A stretch of DNA of 59,391 bases from Rhodanobacter sp. PCA2 (GTDB taxonomy: Bacteria; Pseudomonadota; Gammaproteobacteria; Xanthomonadales; Rhodanobacteraceae). Every line of letters starts with the position of its first letter. Position 1 is the first letter of the stretch. The notes under the pieces are model-generated. The model did no database searches. It saw only the letters and a list, made by a program, of their open reading frames with translations, and had not been told where the DNA came from. This document shows, piece after piece, positions 9,289 through 17,825 of this stretch. The translations under genes and the position numbers were made by a program. The stretch covers positions 3,488 to 62,878 of the forward strand of contig NZ_NJIC01000042.1 in NCBI RefSeq assembly GCF_013620825.1. The letters run 5' to 3'.

Positions 9289-9415
9289 CGCATTCCCCTT
9301 CATCGCTTGATGCCGGATACGGTAGGTTCGCCGCGACACGCCCGACATGGGCAGGCATCAGGCATCGCGCGTGACAGCTGTCATCCACCCCCCGCGAGGC
9401 GTTACGCTGGGCGGC

Positions 9416-10102
9416 ATGGACTACGCCATCGCCCCGCCCGCCGTACCCAGCCTGCCGATCCTCGGTTCGGATCGGCGCTTCCCGATCCGCCGCGTGTTCT
9501 GCATCGGCCGCAACTACGCCGACCACGTGAAGGAAATGGGCGCCACGGTGGAACCCGGCCGGCCGATGTTCTTCTGCAAGCCGGCCGACGCGGTGGTGGC
9601 GGATGGCGCCGACGTGCCCTACCCGTCCATCACGCAGGATCTGCACCACGAGGTGGAAATGGTGCTGGCGCTGGGCGCCGGCGGCCGCGACGTGCCGGTG
9701 GAACGTGCCGCCGCGCTGGTGTGGGGCGTGGGCGTGGGGCTGGACCTCACGCGCCGCGACCTGCAGGCGCAGGCCAAGGCCAAGGGCCAGCCCTGGGACG
9801 TGGCCAAGGCGTTCGACCACAGCGCGCCGGTATCGGCGCTGCGCCCGCTGGCCGGCGCCCTGCCCGGCCCGGACACCGAGCTGCGGCTGAGCGTGAACGG
9901 CACGCTGCGCCAGCACGCACGGCTCAGCGAGATGCTGCACGACGTGCCGCACATCCTCGCCGCGCTTTCCACCCTGTTCGAGCTGAAACCCGGCGACCTG
10001 GTATTCACCGGCACGCCCGCCGGCGTGGCCGCGCTCGCGCGCGGCGACCGCTTCCACGCCGAGCTGGCCGGCTACGCCGAACTCGACGGCCGCATCGCCT
10101 GA
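9416..10102 (+). CDS. Fumarylacetoacetate hydrolase-family protein
   Basis: A 228-residue enzyme of the FAH superfamily, closest in look to fumarylpyruvate hydrolase/acylpyruvase proteins. The family fold is marked by FCIGRNYADHVKEMG (about residues 28-42) and the metal ligands E79 and E81 in HHEVEMVL and D110 in GVGLDLTRRD, followed by FTGTPAGV near the C-terminus. Family members hydrolyse C-C bonds of 2,4-diketo acids using Mg2+ or Mn2+. The ATG at 9416 is the start that gives the normal compact N-terminus. The gene stands alone between a minus-strand operon and mscL; no aromatic-degradation genes are adjacent, so the exact substrate is open. Confidence 0.88.
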   Translation: MDYAIAPPAVPSLPILGSDRRFPIRRVFCIGRNYADHVKEMGATVEPGRPMFFCKPADAVVADGADVPYPSITQDLHHEVEMVLALGAGGRDVPVERAAALVWGVGVGLDLTRRDLQAQAKAKGQPWDVAKAFDHSAPVSALRPLAGALPGPDTELRLSVNGTLRQHARLSEMLHDVPHILAALSTLFELKPGDLVFTGTPAGVAALARGDRFHAELAGYAELDGRIA

Positions 10103-10201
10103 GCCAGCGCAAGATCCTGCCGCCGCCGTTTACCCCGCCCTTGCAGCTGTTGCGCTAGAGTCTCCCGGCCATTCGGCGCACCACCCAGGGAGAACACAGC
10201 A

Positions 10202-10612
10202 ATGAGCATGCTGCAGGAATTCAAGGCGTTTGCCATGCGCGGCAACGTGATGGACATGGCGGTCGGTATCGTGATCGGCGGTGCGTTCGGCAAGATCGTC
10301 AGTTCCCTGGTCAGCGACGTGATCATGCCGCCGATCGGCGCGCTCACCGGCGGCGTCGATTTCTCGGCGATGAAGTGGGTGCTCAAAGCCGCCGACGACA
10401 GCGACCCCAAGCACAAGATCGCCGAAGTGGCGATCAACTACGGCAGCTTCATCAATACCATCATCACCTTCCTCATCGTCGCATTCGCGATCTTCATGGT
10501 GATCAAGCTGATGAACCGGCTGCAGCAGAAGAAGGAAGAGGCGCCTGCCGCGCCGCCGGCCGACGTGGCCCTGCTCACCGAAATCCGCGACCTGCTCAAG
10601 AACAAGCAGTGA
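10202..10612 (+). CDS. mscL: Large-conductance mechanosensitive channel MscL
   Basis: A 136-residue inner-membrane channel that opens under membrane tension and releases solutes after osmotic downshock. The N-terminal helix and TM1 are plain: [21 protein letters not shown] (about residues 7-27) carries the conserved R-G-N-V-x-D-x-A-V-G motif. A periplasmic loop precedes TM2 ([20 protein letters not shown], near 83-102) and a charged C-terminal helix ends in LLTEIRDLL. The length matches the family. A GGGAG ribosome site lies upstream of the ATG. It is probably a single-gene unit. Confidence 0.97.
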   Translation: MSMLQEFKAFAMRGNVMDMAVGIVIGGAFGKIVSSLVSDVIMPPIGALTGGVDFSAMKWVLKAADDSDPKHKIAEVAINYGSFINTIITFLIVAFAIFMVIKLMNRLQQKKEEAPAAPPADVALLTEIRDLLKNKQ

Positions 10613-10728
10613 TCCGCGCCCGCGGGGGCGGCTACGCGCCGCCTCCGCGCACCACGCGCCGTGACTTCCGGCCCAAGCGGCAGGAACGCGCGGCGCGATA
10701 ATCGCGGTTCCTTCGCACGGAGTCGCAC

Positions 10729-12165
10729 ATGCGCCGCCCCGCCCTCACCCTACTCGCCGCCAGCCTGCTGCTCGCCGGCGGCCTCGCCAGCGCCGCCGAT
10801 ACCGTTGTTCCCGCCGCCGCCGTGAAGACGGCCGAGCAACTGCGCGACAAGGCGCTGCACGACGACACCGCCTGGCAGGTGGTGAAATCGCTGACCACCG
10901 AGGTCGGCCCGCGCATGGCCGGCAGCCCGGCCGACCAGCGCGCCCGCGACTGGGCGGTGGCGAAGTTCAAGGCGCTGGGTTTCGACAAGGTCTACACCGA
11001 GCCGGTGAGCTATCCGCTGTGGGAGCGCCGCCACGAGAGCGGCGCCATCGTGGCGCCGTTCCCGCAATCGCTGGTGCTCACCGCGCTGGGCTATTCGCCG
11101 GGCACGCCCAAGGGCGGCCTCACCGCGCAGGTGGTCAGCTTCGACAGCCTCGCCGCGCTGAAGGCGGCCGACCCAGCCACGATCAAGGGCAGGATCGTCT
11201 ACGTCGGTCCCCGCATGCAGCGCAAGAAGGACGGCGCCGACTACGCCATCGGCTCCGGCGCGCGCGTGGCCGGCCCGGTGATCGCCGCGGAGAAAGGCGC
11301 GGTGGGTTACCTGCTGCGCTCGGCCGGCACCGACGCGCACCAGCGCATCGCCCACACCGGCGTCACCGGCTTCCGCGACGCGGCCAAGGCGATTCCCGCC
11401 GCGGCGCTATCCAACCCCGACGCCGACCAGCTCGAACGCGTGCTGGCCTACGGCAAGCCGGTGACGGTAAAGCTCGACCTCGATTGCGGCATCGTGGGCG
11501 AATACACCGGCGCGAACGTGATCGGCGAGATCACCGGCCGCAAGCATCCCGACCAGTTCGTCGCCATCGGCGGCCACCTGGATTCCTGGGACCCCGGCAC
11601 CGGCGCGATCGACGACGGCGCCGGCGTGGCGATCGCGATGGCCGCCGCCAAGCTGATCCACGACCTGCCGCAGCGCCCCGACCGCAGCATCCGCGTGATC
11701 GCCTTCGCCAACGAGGAAATGGGCCTGTGGGGCGGCCGCGCGTATGCGGAGAAGCACGCGAACGAAGTAGCGAAGTTCCAGCTCGGCACCGAGTCCGACC
11801 TCGGCGCCGACAAGGTGTACCGGATGAGCGCCAGCGTGAAGCCGCAGGCGCGGCATGCCATCGAGCAGATCGCCGGCGTGCTGAAGCCGCTGGGCGTGGC
11901 CTATGACGCACGGCGCCCGGGTGGCGGCGGTTCCGACCTGTCGCAGATGCACGCCAGGGGCATGGCCGCGCTCACCCTCGACCAGGACGCCACGCGCTAT
12001 TTCGACTGGCACCACACGCCGAACGACACGCTGGACAAGATCGACCCGGACCAGCTCGCGCAGAACGTGGCGGTGTACGCGGCGTTCTCGTACATGGCGG
12101 CCCAGGCCGATGGCGACTTCGGCTCCGCGCCCGGCGCATTCGCGGGCGACGGCGCCGAGGACTGA
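10729..12165 (+). CDS. Secreted zinc M28-family aminopeptidase
   Basis: A 478-residue exported peptidase. Residues 1-22 are a clear signal peptide ending A-S-A-A. The catalytic M28 domain shows the di-zinc set: H283 and D285 in GGHLDSWD, D295/D296 in GAIDDGAG, E329/E330 in AFANEEMG, D357 in ESDLGA and a late His in DWHHTPNDT. The segment between the signal peptide and the M28 domain (about 110-240) looks like an inserted PA-type domain. Such enzymes trim N-terminal residues from peptides in the periplasm or outside the cell. The gene ends 56 bases from the convergent RND pump gene, with a perfect palindrome between them. Confidence 0.92.
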   Translation: MRRPALTLLAASLLLAGGLASAADTVVPAAAVKTAEQLRDKALHDDTAWQVVKSLTTEVGPRMAGSPADQRARDWAVAKFKALGFDKVYTEPVSYPLWERRHESGAIVAPFPQSLVLTALGYSPGTPKGGLTAQVVSFDSLAALKAADPATIKGRIVYVGPRMQRKKDGADYAIGSGARVAGPVIAAEKGAVGYLLRSAGTDAHQRIAHTGVTGFRDAAKAIPAAALSNPDADQLERVLAYGKPVTVKLDLDCGIVGEYTGANVIGEITGRKHPDQFVAIGGHLDSWDPGTGAIDDGAGVAIAMAAAKLIHDLPQRPDRSIRVIAFANEEMGLWGGRAYAEKHANEVAKFQLGTESDLGADKVYRMSASVKPQARHAIEQIAGVLKPLGVAYDARRPGGGGSDLSQMHARGMAALTLDQDATRYFDWHHTPNDTLDKIDPDQLAQNVAVYAAFSYMAAQADGDFGSAPGAFAGDGAED

Positions 12166-12187
12166 CCGTCCCGGACCCGCATGACGA

Positions 12188-12221
12188 ACGAAGCAGGCGG
12201 CCCGCGGGCCGCCTGCTTCGT
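12188..12221. terminator. Perfect 34-base palindrome, bidirectional terminator
   Basis: Positions 12188-12204 are the exact reverse complement of 12205-12221, with no mismatch. It lies between the convergent M28 peptidase and RND pump genes and touches the first base of the RND stop codon. There is no long T-run, but a 17-base-pair GC-rich stem between convergent genes is a good candidate for terminating both strands. Confidence 0.8.
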
Positions 12222-15200
12222 CATGGCGCCGGAAGGCTCTCCACGTTCGTCTTGCGCTTGCGCCCGAAGCGCTGCTGCAACCTGTCCATGTACAGGTAGA
12301 TCACCGGCGTGAGGTACAGCGTGAGCACCTGCGACACCACCAGGCCGCCCACCACGGCGAGGCCCAGCGGGCGGCGCGAGGAGGCGCCGGCGCCCATGCC
12401 CAGCGCGATCGGCAAGGTGCCGGCGAACGCAGCCATCGTGGTCATCATGATCGGGCGGAAGCGCACGTGGCAGGCCTCGACGATGGCCGCGGCCGGCGCC
12501 ATGCCTTCCACGCGCTGCCGTTCCAGCGCGAAGTCGATCAGCATGATCGCGTTCTTCTTCACGATGCCGATCAGCATCACGATGCCGACGAAGGAGAACA
12601 GGTCCAGCGGCGCGTTGAACAGCATCAGCGTGAGCAGCGCGCCCACGCCCGCCGCGGGCAGGCCGGAAAGAATTGTCAGCGGGTGGATGAAGCTCTCGTA
12701 CAGGATGCCGAGCACCAGGTAGATCACGAACAGCGCCAGCGCGAGCAGCAGGCCCATACCCTGCATCGACTGCTGGAACGCCTGCGCCGTGCCCTGCACG
12801 CTGCCGGTGATGGAGGCGGGCAAATCGAGCTGGCGCATCGCGCCGTCGATCTCGCTCACCGCCTGGCTGAGGCTCACGCCGGGCGCGAGGTTGAACGACA
12901 CGGTCACCGCGGGCAGCTCGCCCTGGTGGTTCACGGTGAGCGCCTGCGCCTTGCGCGTGAACGTGGCGACCGCGTTCAGCGGCACCAGCGTGCCGGTGTT
13001 CGAGGTGACGTAGAGCTGCGACAGCACGTCCGGATCGTTCTGCAGCTGGTACGGCACCTGCAGGATCACCCAGTATTGCGTGGCGGCGCCGTAGATCGTG
13101 GAGACCTGGCCCGCGCCGAACGCGGTGCCCAGCGCGGTCTGCACCTGGCGCATGGTCAGGCCCAGCGGCGCCAGCTTCTCGCGGTCCACCTGCACGCTGA
13201 TGGCCGGGCCGTTGAGGTCGAGGTCGCTGGTGACGTCCTGGAAACCGGGCAGCCTGGCGAACGCGGTCAGCACCTTGCCCGACTCCGCGTACAGCGCGTT
13301 GAGGTCGGTGGACTGCAAGGTGTACTGGTACTGCGCCTTGGACGCGCGGCCGCCCACCTGGATCGCCGGCGGGTTCTGGATGTAGGCGCGGATGCCCGGC
13401 ACCTGGGCGAATTTTGCACGCAGCTCCTGGATGATCTCGTCCGGGGTCAGCTCGCGCTCGTTCGCGGGCTTGAGCCGCATGAAGATCGAGCCGTTGTTCG
13501 TGGTGGTGCGCGAGCCGCCGGAGCCCACCGACGACATGTAGGCGGCGATGTTCGGGTCCTCGCCCACGATCGCCGCGAGCTGCTGCTGGCGGATGCTCAT
13601 GCCGGCGATGGAGATGTCGTCCGGACCCTCGGTGTTGACCATCAGCTGGCCGGTGTCGCCCGCGGGGATGAAGTCCTTGTTCACCACCACGAACAGCAGC
13701 GCGGTGGCGAGGAGGCTGGCGAAGAACACGCCCAGCACCGTGCGCGGATGCGCCACCGCCCAGCCCAGCGAACGGTTGTAGCCGTCGCGCACGCGGTTGA
13801 AGCCGCGGTCGAAGGCCAGCGCCACGCGCGACTTCCTTTCGTGCTCGGCGTGCTTCACGAAGCGGCTGCACAGCATGGGCGTGAGCGTGATCGAGACGAA
13901 GCCGGAGATCAGGATCGCGGTGGAGATCACCACCGCGAACTCGTGGAACAGCCGGCCCACGATGCCGCCCATGAACATCACCGGCAGGAACACCGCCACC
14001 AGCGACAGCGTCATCGAGAAGATGGTGAAGCCGATCTCGCCGGCGCCGAGCAGCGAGGCCTCGTACGGGTCCATGCCGGCCTCGACGTGACGCACGATGT
14101 TCTCCAGCATCACGATCGCGTCGTCCACCACGAAGCCCACCACCAGGGTGAGCGCCAGCAGCGAGAGGTTGTCCAGGCTGTAGCCCAGCGCGTACATCAC
14201 GCCGAAGGTGCCGATCACCGACACCGGCAGCGCCAGCGCGGGGATCAGCGTGGCCGAGGCGTTGCCGAGGAACAGGTAGATCACCAGCACCACCAGCACG
14301 CCGGCCAGCAGCAGGGTGAACTGCACGTCGTCCACCGAGGCGCGGATGGAATCGGAGCGGTCGTACAGCGTCTGCAGCCGGATCGACGGCGGCAGCGTGG
14401 CCTCGAACTGCGGCAGCACCGCGCGGATGCGGTCGATCGTGGCCACGGTGTTGGAGCCGGGCTGGCGGTCGATCGCCAGCACCACCGCGCGCTTGCCGTT
14501 GAACCAGCTCGCCACCTGGTCGTTCTGCACGCCATCCTCGGCCTGGCCAAGCTGCGACAGGCGCACCGGCGCGCCGTTGCGGTACGCCACGACGATATTG
14601 TTGTAAGGCGCGGCCTGCTTGAGCTGGCCGTCCGAGTTCACCTGCAGCAGCTGGCGGCTGCCGTTGAGCGAACCGGTGGCGAGGTTGACGTTGGCGTTCG
14701 CGATCGCCTGCTGCACGGTGTCGATGCCGACGCCGTTCGCGGCCAGCTTGCCGGGGTCGACCTTGATGCGCACCGCGTACTTCTGCGAGCCGAACACGCT
14801 CACCTGCGCCACGCCGCTGATCATCGACAGCTGCTGCGCCAGCTGCGTCTCGCCGTACTCGTCCACGGTGGACAGCGGCAGCGTGTCGGAGCCGAGCGTG
14901 AGGTAGAGGATCGCCTTGTCCGCCGGGTTCACCTTGCGGAAGGTGGGCGGCGTGGGCATGGTGGTGGGCAGCTGCCGCTGCGCCGCGGAGATCGCCGCCT
15001 GCACGTCCTGCGCGGCGCCGTCGATCTCGCGGCTGAGGTCGAAGGTCAGCGTGATCGAGGTCGAGCCCAGCGCGCTGGTCGAGGTCATCTGGCTGATGCC
15101 GGCGATGGTGGAGAACTGGTTCTCCAGCGGCGTCGCCACCGCGGTGGCCATGGTCTCCGGCGAGGCGCCCGGCAGGCTCGCGCTCACCGAGATGGTGGGG

Positions 15201-15325
15201 AAGTCCACGTTCGGCAGCTCGTTCACCGGCAGCTTCGGGTACGCCGCCACGCCGAACACGATCAGCGCGATCATCAGCAGCGCCGTCATCACCGGCCGGC
15301 GTATGCAGAGTGCGGGGAGGTTCAA
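12221..15325 (-). CDS. RND multidrug efflux permease, MdtB/MdtC-like
   Basis: A 1034-residue inner-membrane proton-driven pump of the AcrB/HAE-1 family, nearest in appearance to MdtB/MdtC. Twelve helices and two large periplasmic loops are evident. The TM4 proton-relay aspartates lie in VVGFVVDDAIVMLENI and the TM10 lysine in GIVKKNAIMLIDF. The start is uncertain: a TTG at 15325 has GGAGG about nine bases upstream and gives the family N-terminus (NLPALCIRRPVMT), whereas the ATG at 15361 lacks a spaced ribosome site. It follows its adaptor gene, with a repeat in the gap, and is probably controlled by the MarR gene at 16783. No TolC-type gene is adjacent. Confidence 0.93.
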   Translation of the reverse strand: MNLPALCIRRPVMTALLMIALIVFGVAAYPKLPVNELPNVDFPTISVSASLPGASPETMATAVATPLENQFSTIAGISQMTSTSALGSTSITLTFDLSREIDGAAQDVQAAISAAQRQLPTTMPTPPTFRKVNPADKAILYLTLGSDTLPLSTVDEYGETQLAQQLSMISGVAQVSVFGSQKYAVRIKVDPGKLAANGVGIDTVQQAIANANVNLATGSLNGSRQLLQVNSDGQLKQAAPYNNIVVAYRNGAPVRLSQLGQAEDGVQNDQVASWFNGKRAVVLAIDRQPGSNTVATIDRIRAVLPQFEATLPPSIRLQTLYDRSDSIRASVDDVQFTLLLAGVLVVLVIYLFLGNASATLIPALALPVSVIGTFGVMYALGYSLDNLSLLALTLVVGFVVDDAIVMLENIVRHVEAGMDPYEASLLGAGEIGFTIFSMTLSLVAVFLPVMFMGGIVGRLFHEFAVVISTAILISGFVSITLTPMLCSRFVKHAEHERKSRVALAFDRGFNRVRDGYNRSLGWAVAHPRTVLGVFFASLLATALLFVVVNKDFIPAGDTGQLMVNTEGPDDISIAGMSIRQQQLAAIVGEDPNIAAYMSSVGSGGSRTTTNNGSIFMRLKPANERELTPDEIIQELRAKFAQVPGIRAYIQNPPAIQVGGRASKAQYQYTLQSTDLNALYAESGKVLTAFARLPGFQDVTSDLDLNGPAISVQVDREKLAPLGLTMRQVQTALGTAFGAGQVSTIYGAATQYWVILQVPYQLQNDPDVLSQLYVTSNTGTLVPLNAVATFTRKAQALTVNHQGELPAVTVSFNLAPGVSLSQAVSEIDGAMRQLDLPASITGSVQGTAQAFQQSMQGMGLLLALALFVIYLVLGILYESFIHPLTILSGLPAAGVGALLTLMLFNAPLDLFSFVGIVMLIGIVKKNAIMLIDFALERQRVEGMAPAAAIVEACHVRFRPIMMTTMAAFAGTLPIALGMGAGASSRRPLGLAVVGGLVVSQVLTLYLTPVIYLYMDRLQQRFGRKRKTNVESLPAP

Positions 15326-15404
15326 GGGGTCCGCCCTCCGTGCAGGCGACCCGTCTTCCACGTGCCACGCGCCAAGTCACGCAGACCTGCATCGCGCGTC
15401 GTCT

Positions 15405-15440
15405 CCCTCTCCCCTCCGGGGAGAGGGCCGGGGTGAGGGG
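15405..15440 (+). repeat. C-rich hairpin repeat, copy 3
   Basis: A perfect 10-base-pair stem, CCCTCTCCCC with GGGGAGAGGG around a 3-base loop, followed by CCGGGGTGAGGGG. It shares its build with the copies at 7134 and 7241 and lies in the 136-base gap between the RND adaptor and pump genes. Confidence 0.7.
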
Positions 15441-15461
15441 CCGGTCTTGCCTCGCCGCCGC

Positions 15462-16589
15462 TCATCCGTTCACCACCCGCACGTGCGTGCCGTTGGTCAG
15501 CAGCATCTGGCCGTCGGTGACCACCTGCTCGCCGCCCTCCAGGCCTTTCTCGATCACCAGCCGGCCGCCGCTGCCGGGCCCGGCCGTCACCATGCGCTGC
15601 TGCACGCTGCCGTCGGCGCCCACCACGAACACGAAGCTGCCGTTCGGCGAGTTCTGCAACGCCTCGACCGGCACCGTCACCACGTCGACGAGCCGCGTGG
15701 TGGGCAGGCGCACCTGCACGAACTGGCCCGGGGTGAGCCGGTCGTCCGCGTTCGGGTAGGCCGCCTTGAGCTGGATCGTGCCGGTGCTGGCGTCCACCGC
15801 GTTGTTGATGAAGTCCAGCGCGGCCTCCAGCAGCGGCCCCTTCACGCCGGGGATGCCGACCTCCACCGTGACCTTGCCGTGCGCGAACGCCTCCTTCACG
15901 CCGGCCAGCGCGGTCTCGGGCACGGAGAACGTGATGTGGATCGGCCGCACCTGGTTCAGCACCACCAGGTTGGTGCTGTTCGCGCTGGCCTGCGCGCCGG
16001 GGTAGACCAGCGGCGCGCCGGCGATGCTGTCCACCGGCGCCACGATGCGCGCGTAGCCGAGCTGGGTGCGGGCCATCTCCACCGCCGCCTGGTCCGCCTT
16101 CACCGTGGCGGCGTACACGCCCACGTTCGCCTTGTAGCTGTCGTACTCCGTCTGCGAGACGTAGCCCTTGGCCAGCATCGGCGTGTAGCGGCGCAGCACC
16201 TGTTCGGCGTTCGCCAGCTGGGCCTGGTCCCTGGCGAGGTTGCCGCGCGCCTGGTCGAGTTGCGCCTGCAACAGGCTGGGATCGATCTGCGCGATCGCCT
16301 GCCCCGCCTTCACGCGGCCGCCCGGGGTGAACGCCAGCGACTGCAACTGGCCGCTGACGCGCGACTGCACGGTCACGGTGGAGTACGCCTCGACGCTGCC
16401 GATCGCCTGCAGCGAGAGATCCAGGTTGCCGCGCTGCGCCAGCGCGGTCTTCACCGGCACCGCCTTCGCCGTGGCCGGCTTGCCGGGCGCCGGCTTGCCG
16501 CGACCGGTCCACCAGTGCGCCGCCAGTACCACCAGTACCACCGCGACCAGCAGCGCAGCGAGCTTCTTCCAGGACATGCGCTGAGGCAT
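15462..16589 (-). CDS. RND efflux periplasmic adaptor, MdtA-like
   Basis: A 375-residue membrane-fusion protein. It has an N-terminal membrane anchor (about residues 7-28), a lipoyl half-domain (AIGSVEAYSTVTVQSRVSG), a helical hairpin rich in Gln/Ala (about 105-165), the second lipoyl half (YARIVAPVDSIAG) and C-terminal barrel domains. MdtA-type adaptors link RND pumps to an outer-membrane channel. The ATG at 16589 is preceded by CTGGAG at normal distance, which decides it over a longer frame. It is the first structural gene of the efflux operon, 193 bases after the MarR regulator gene. Confidence 0.93.
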   Translation of the reverse strand: MPQRMSWKKLAALLVAVVLVVLAAHWWTGRGKPAPGKPATAKAVPVKTALAQRGNLDLSLQAIGSVEAYSTVTVQSRVSGQLQSLAFTPGGRVKAGQAIAQIDPSLLQAQLDQARGNLARDQAQLANAEQVLRRYTPMLAKGYVSQTEYDSYKANVGVYAATVKADQAAVEMARTQLGYARIVAPVDSIAGAPLVYPGAQASANSTNLVVLNQVRPIHITFSVPETALAGVKEAFAHGKVTVEVGIPGVKGPLLEAALDFINNAVDASTGTIQLKAAYPNADDRLTPGQFVQVRLPTTRLVDVVTVPVEALQNSPNGSFVFVVGADGSVQQRMVTAGPGSGGRLVIEKGLEGGEQVVTDGQMLLTNGTHVRVVNG

Positions 16590-16782
16590 GGAAACTCCAG
16601 TATCGAATCGAACCTTCCGGCCGGGAGCGGACCACACCCATGTGACACCTGAGCACGGGAGGGATCAAGGCAGGGTCAAACGCACGCCTGCATGGATGCG
16701 TTGACTGTCGCGGCAGGGAAATGCACGCCGATGCCGCGGCGCCCCTGCGCCGCCCGGGGCCGGAACGGGGCGCCCGGACCCT

Positions 16783-17247
16783 TTATTCTGCGCGCGGCAC
16801 CGCCGCGTCGCAGCCGTCCAGCGCCTGCAGGTTCTCCTTGATCCGGCCAATCACTGCCAGCGCCTGCTTCAGCTCCTCGTAGGCGATGCCCGCGGTGACT
16901 TCCCGGCGCAGATCGCGCGCGATCTGCTCCATGTCGTCCACCACGTCGTGCGCCTGCGCCGTGACGTAAAGGCGCCACGCGCGACGGTCGCGCGGGTCGG
17001 GACGGCGCTCCACGAAGCCCGCGGCCTGCAGGCGGTCGATCACCCGGCCCACCGCGATCGGTTCCATCTCCAGCGCCTCGGCCAGCTCGGTCTGGCGCAT
17101 GCCTTCGCGGTGGTACAGCATCTTGGTGGCGCGCCATTGCGCGCGGGTGAGGCCGAACTTCACCGCGCGGCGATCGAAGTGCTTGCGGAACAGCAAGGTC
17201 ACGTCGTTCAGCAGGTAGCCGAAGGAAAGGTCTTCCGTTTTCGCCAT
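16783..17247 (-). CDS. MarR-family transcriptional regulator
   Basis: A 154-residue winged helix-turn-helix protein. The DNA-binding part covers about residues 45-100: LTRAQWRATKMLYHREGMRQ, then TELAEALEMEPIAVGRVIDRLQ as recognition helix, and the wing ERRPDPRDRRAWRLYVT with the D-P-R-D-R-R motif typical of MarR proteins. MarR regulators usually repress a neighbouring efflux operon until a phenolic or drug ligand binds. Placement directly before the RND adaptor and pump genes on the same strand supports that role, by inference. It is divergent from the macro-domain gene across only 56 bases. A TATGCT at 17279-17284 could be its -10. Confidence 0.9.
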   Translation of the reverse strand: MAKTEDLSFGYLLNDVTLLFRKHFDRRAVKFGLTRAQWRATKMLYHREGMRQTELAEALEMEPIAVGRVIDRLQAAGFVERRPDPRDRRAWRLYVTAQAHDVVDDMEQIARDLRREVTAGIAYEELKQALAVIGRIKENLQALDGCDAAVPRAE

Positions 17248-17303
17248 GGTGATTGCAACCTCGCCGTCACATGCCCCAAGCATAAGCCGAAGCACCCGCC
17301 GCC

Positions 17304-17825
17304 ATGCTGATCTCCGTCATTACCGCCGACATCACCACGCTCGCCGTGGACGCCATCGTGAACGCAGCGAACGAGACCTTGCTGGGCGGCGGCGGGGTGG
17401 ACGGCGCCATCCATCGTGCCGCCGGGCCGGCCCTGCTCGCCGCCTGCCGCAGGCTGCCGGAAGTGTCGCCCGGCGTGCGCTGCCCCACCGGCGAGGCACG
17501 CATCACGCCCGGCTTCGCGCTGCCGGCGGCCCGGGTGATCCATACCGTGGGGCCGGTGTGGCGCGGCGGCGGCCACGGCGAGCCGGCGCTGCTGGGGAAC
17601 TGCCACCGCAACGTGCTGCTCCTGGCGCGCGAACACGGCCTGCGCCGCATCGCCTTCCCCGCGATCAGTTGCGGCGTCTACGGCTACCCGGCGCCGCTGG
17701 CCGCCGAGGTGGCGCTGCGCACCTTGCACGAGTCGCTGGCCAGCGACCCGGCGCTCGAGCTCACGCTGTGCTGCTACAGCGAGCCGATGCGCGCAGTGTT
17801 CCAGGACGCGCTCACTTCACTTTGA
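17304..17825 (+). CDS. Macro-domain O-acetyl-ADP-ribose deacetylase (YmdB-like)
   Basis: A 173-residue single macro domain. The ADP-ribose-binding motif NAANETLLGGGGVDGAI is at residues 20-36, with D33 as the likely catalytic aspartate. PAISCGVYGYP (about 119-129) supplies the phosphate loop. YmdB/MacroD enzymes hydrolyse O-acetyl-ADP-ribose and remove mono-ADP-ribose from proteins; E. coli YmdB also affects RNase III, which I would not assume here. The last 14 bases overlap the convergent batD gene (17812-17825), so the two 3' ends are antisense to each other. Confidence 0.92.
   Translation: MLISVITADITTLAVDAIVNAANETLLGGGGVDGAIHRAAGPALLAACRRLPEVSPGVRCPTGEARITPGFALPAARVIHTVGPVWRGGGHGEPALLGNCHRNVLLLAREHGLRRIAFPAISCGVYGYPAPLAAEVALRTLHESLASDPALELTLCCYSEPMRAVFQDALTSL

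Noticed and set aside
12467-15436. Open frame of 989 codons on the plus strand
   Set aside because: It lies antisense to the RND pump, is extremely rich in Arg, His, Gln and Gly, and has no family features; long antisense frames are expected at this GC content.
16683-16782. MarR operator or terminator in the gap after the MarR gene
   Set aside because: Several GC-rich partial inverted repeats are present but none is good enough to call.
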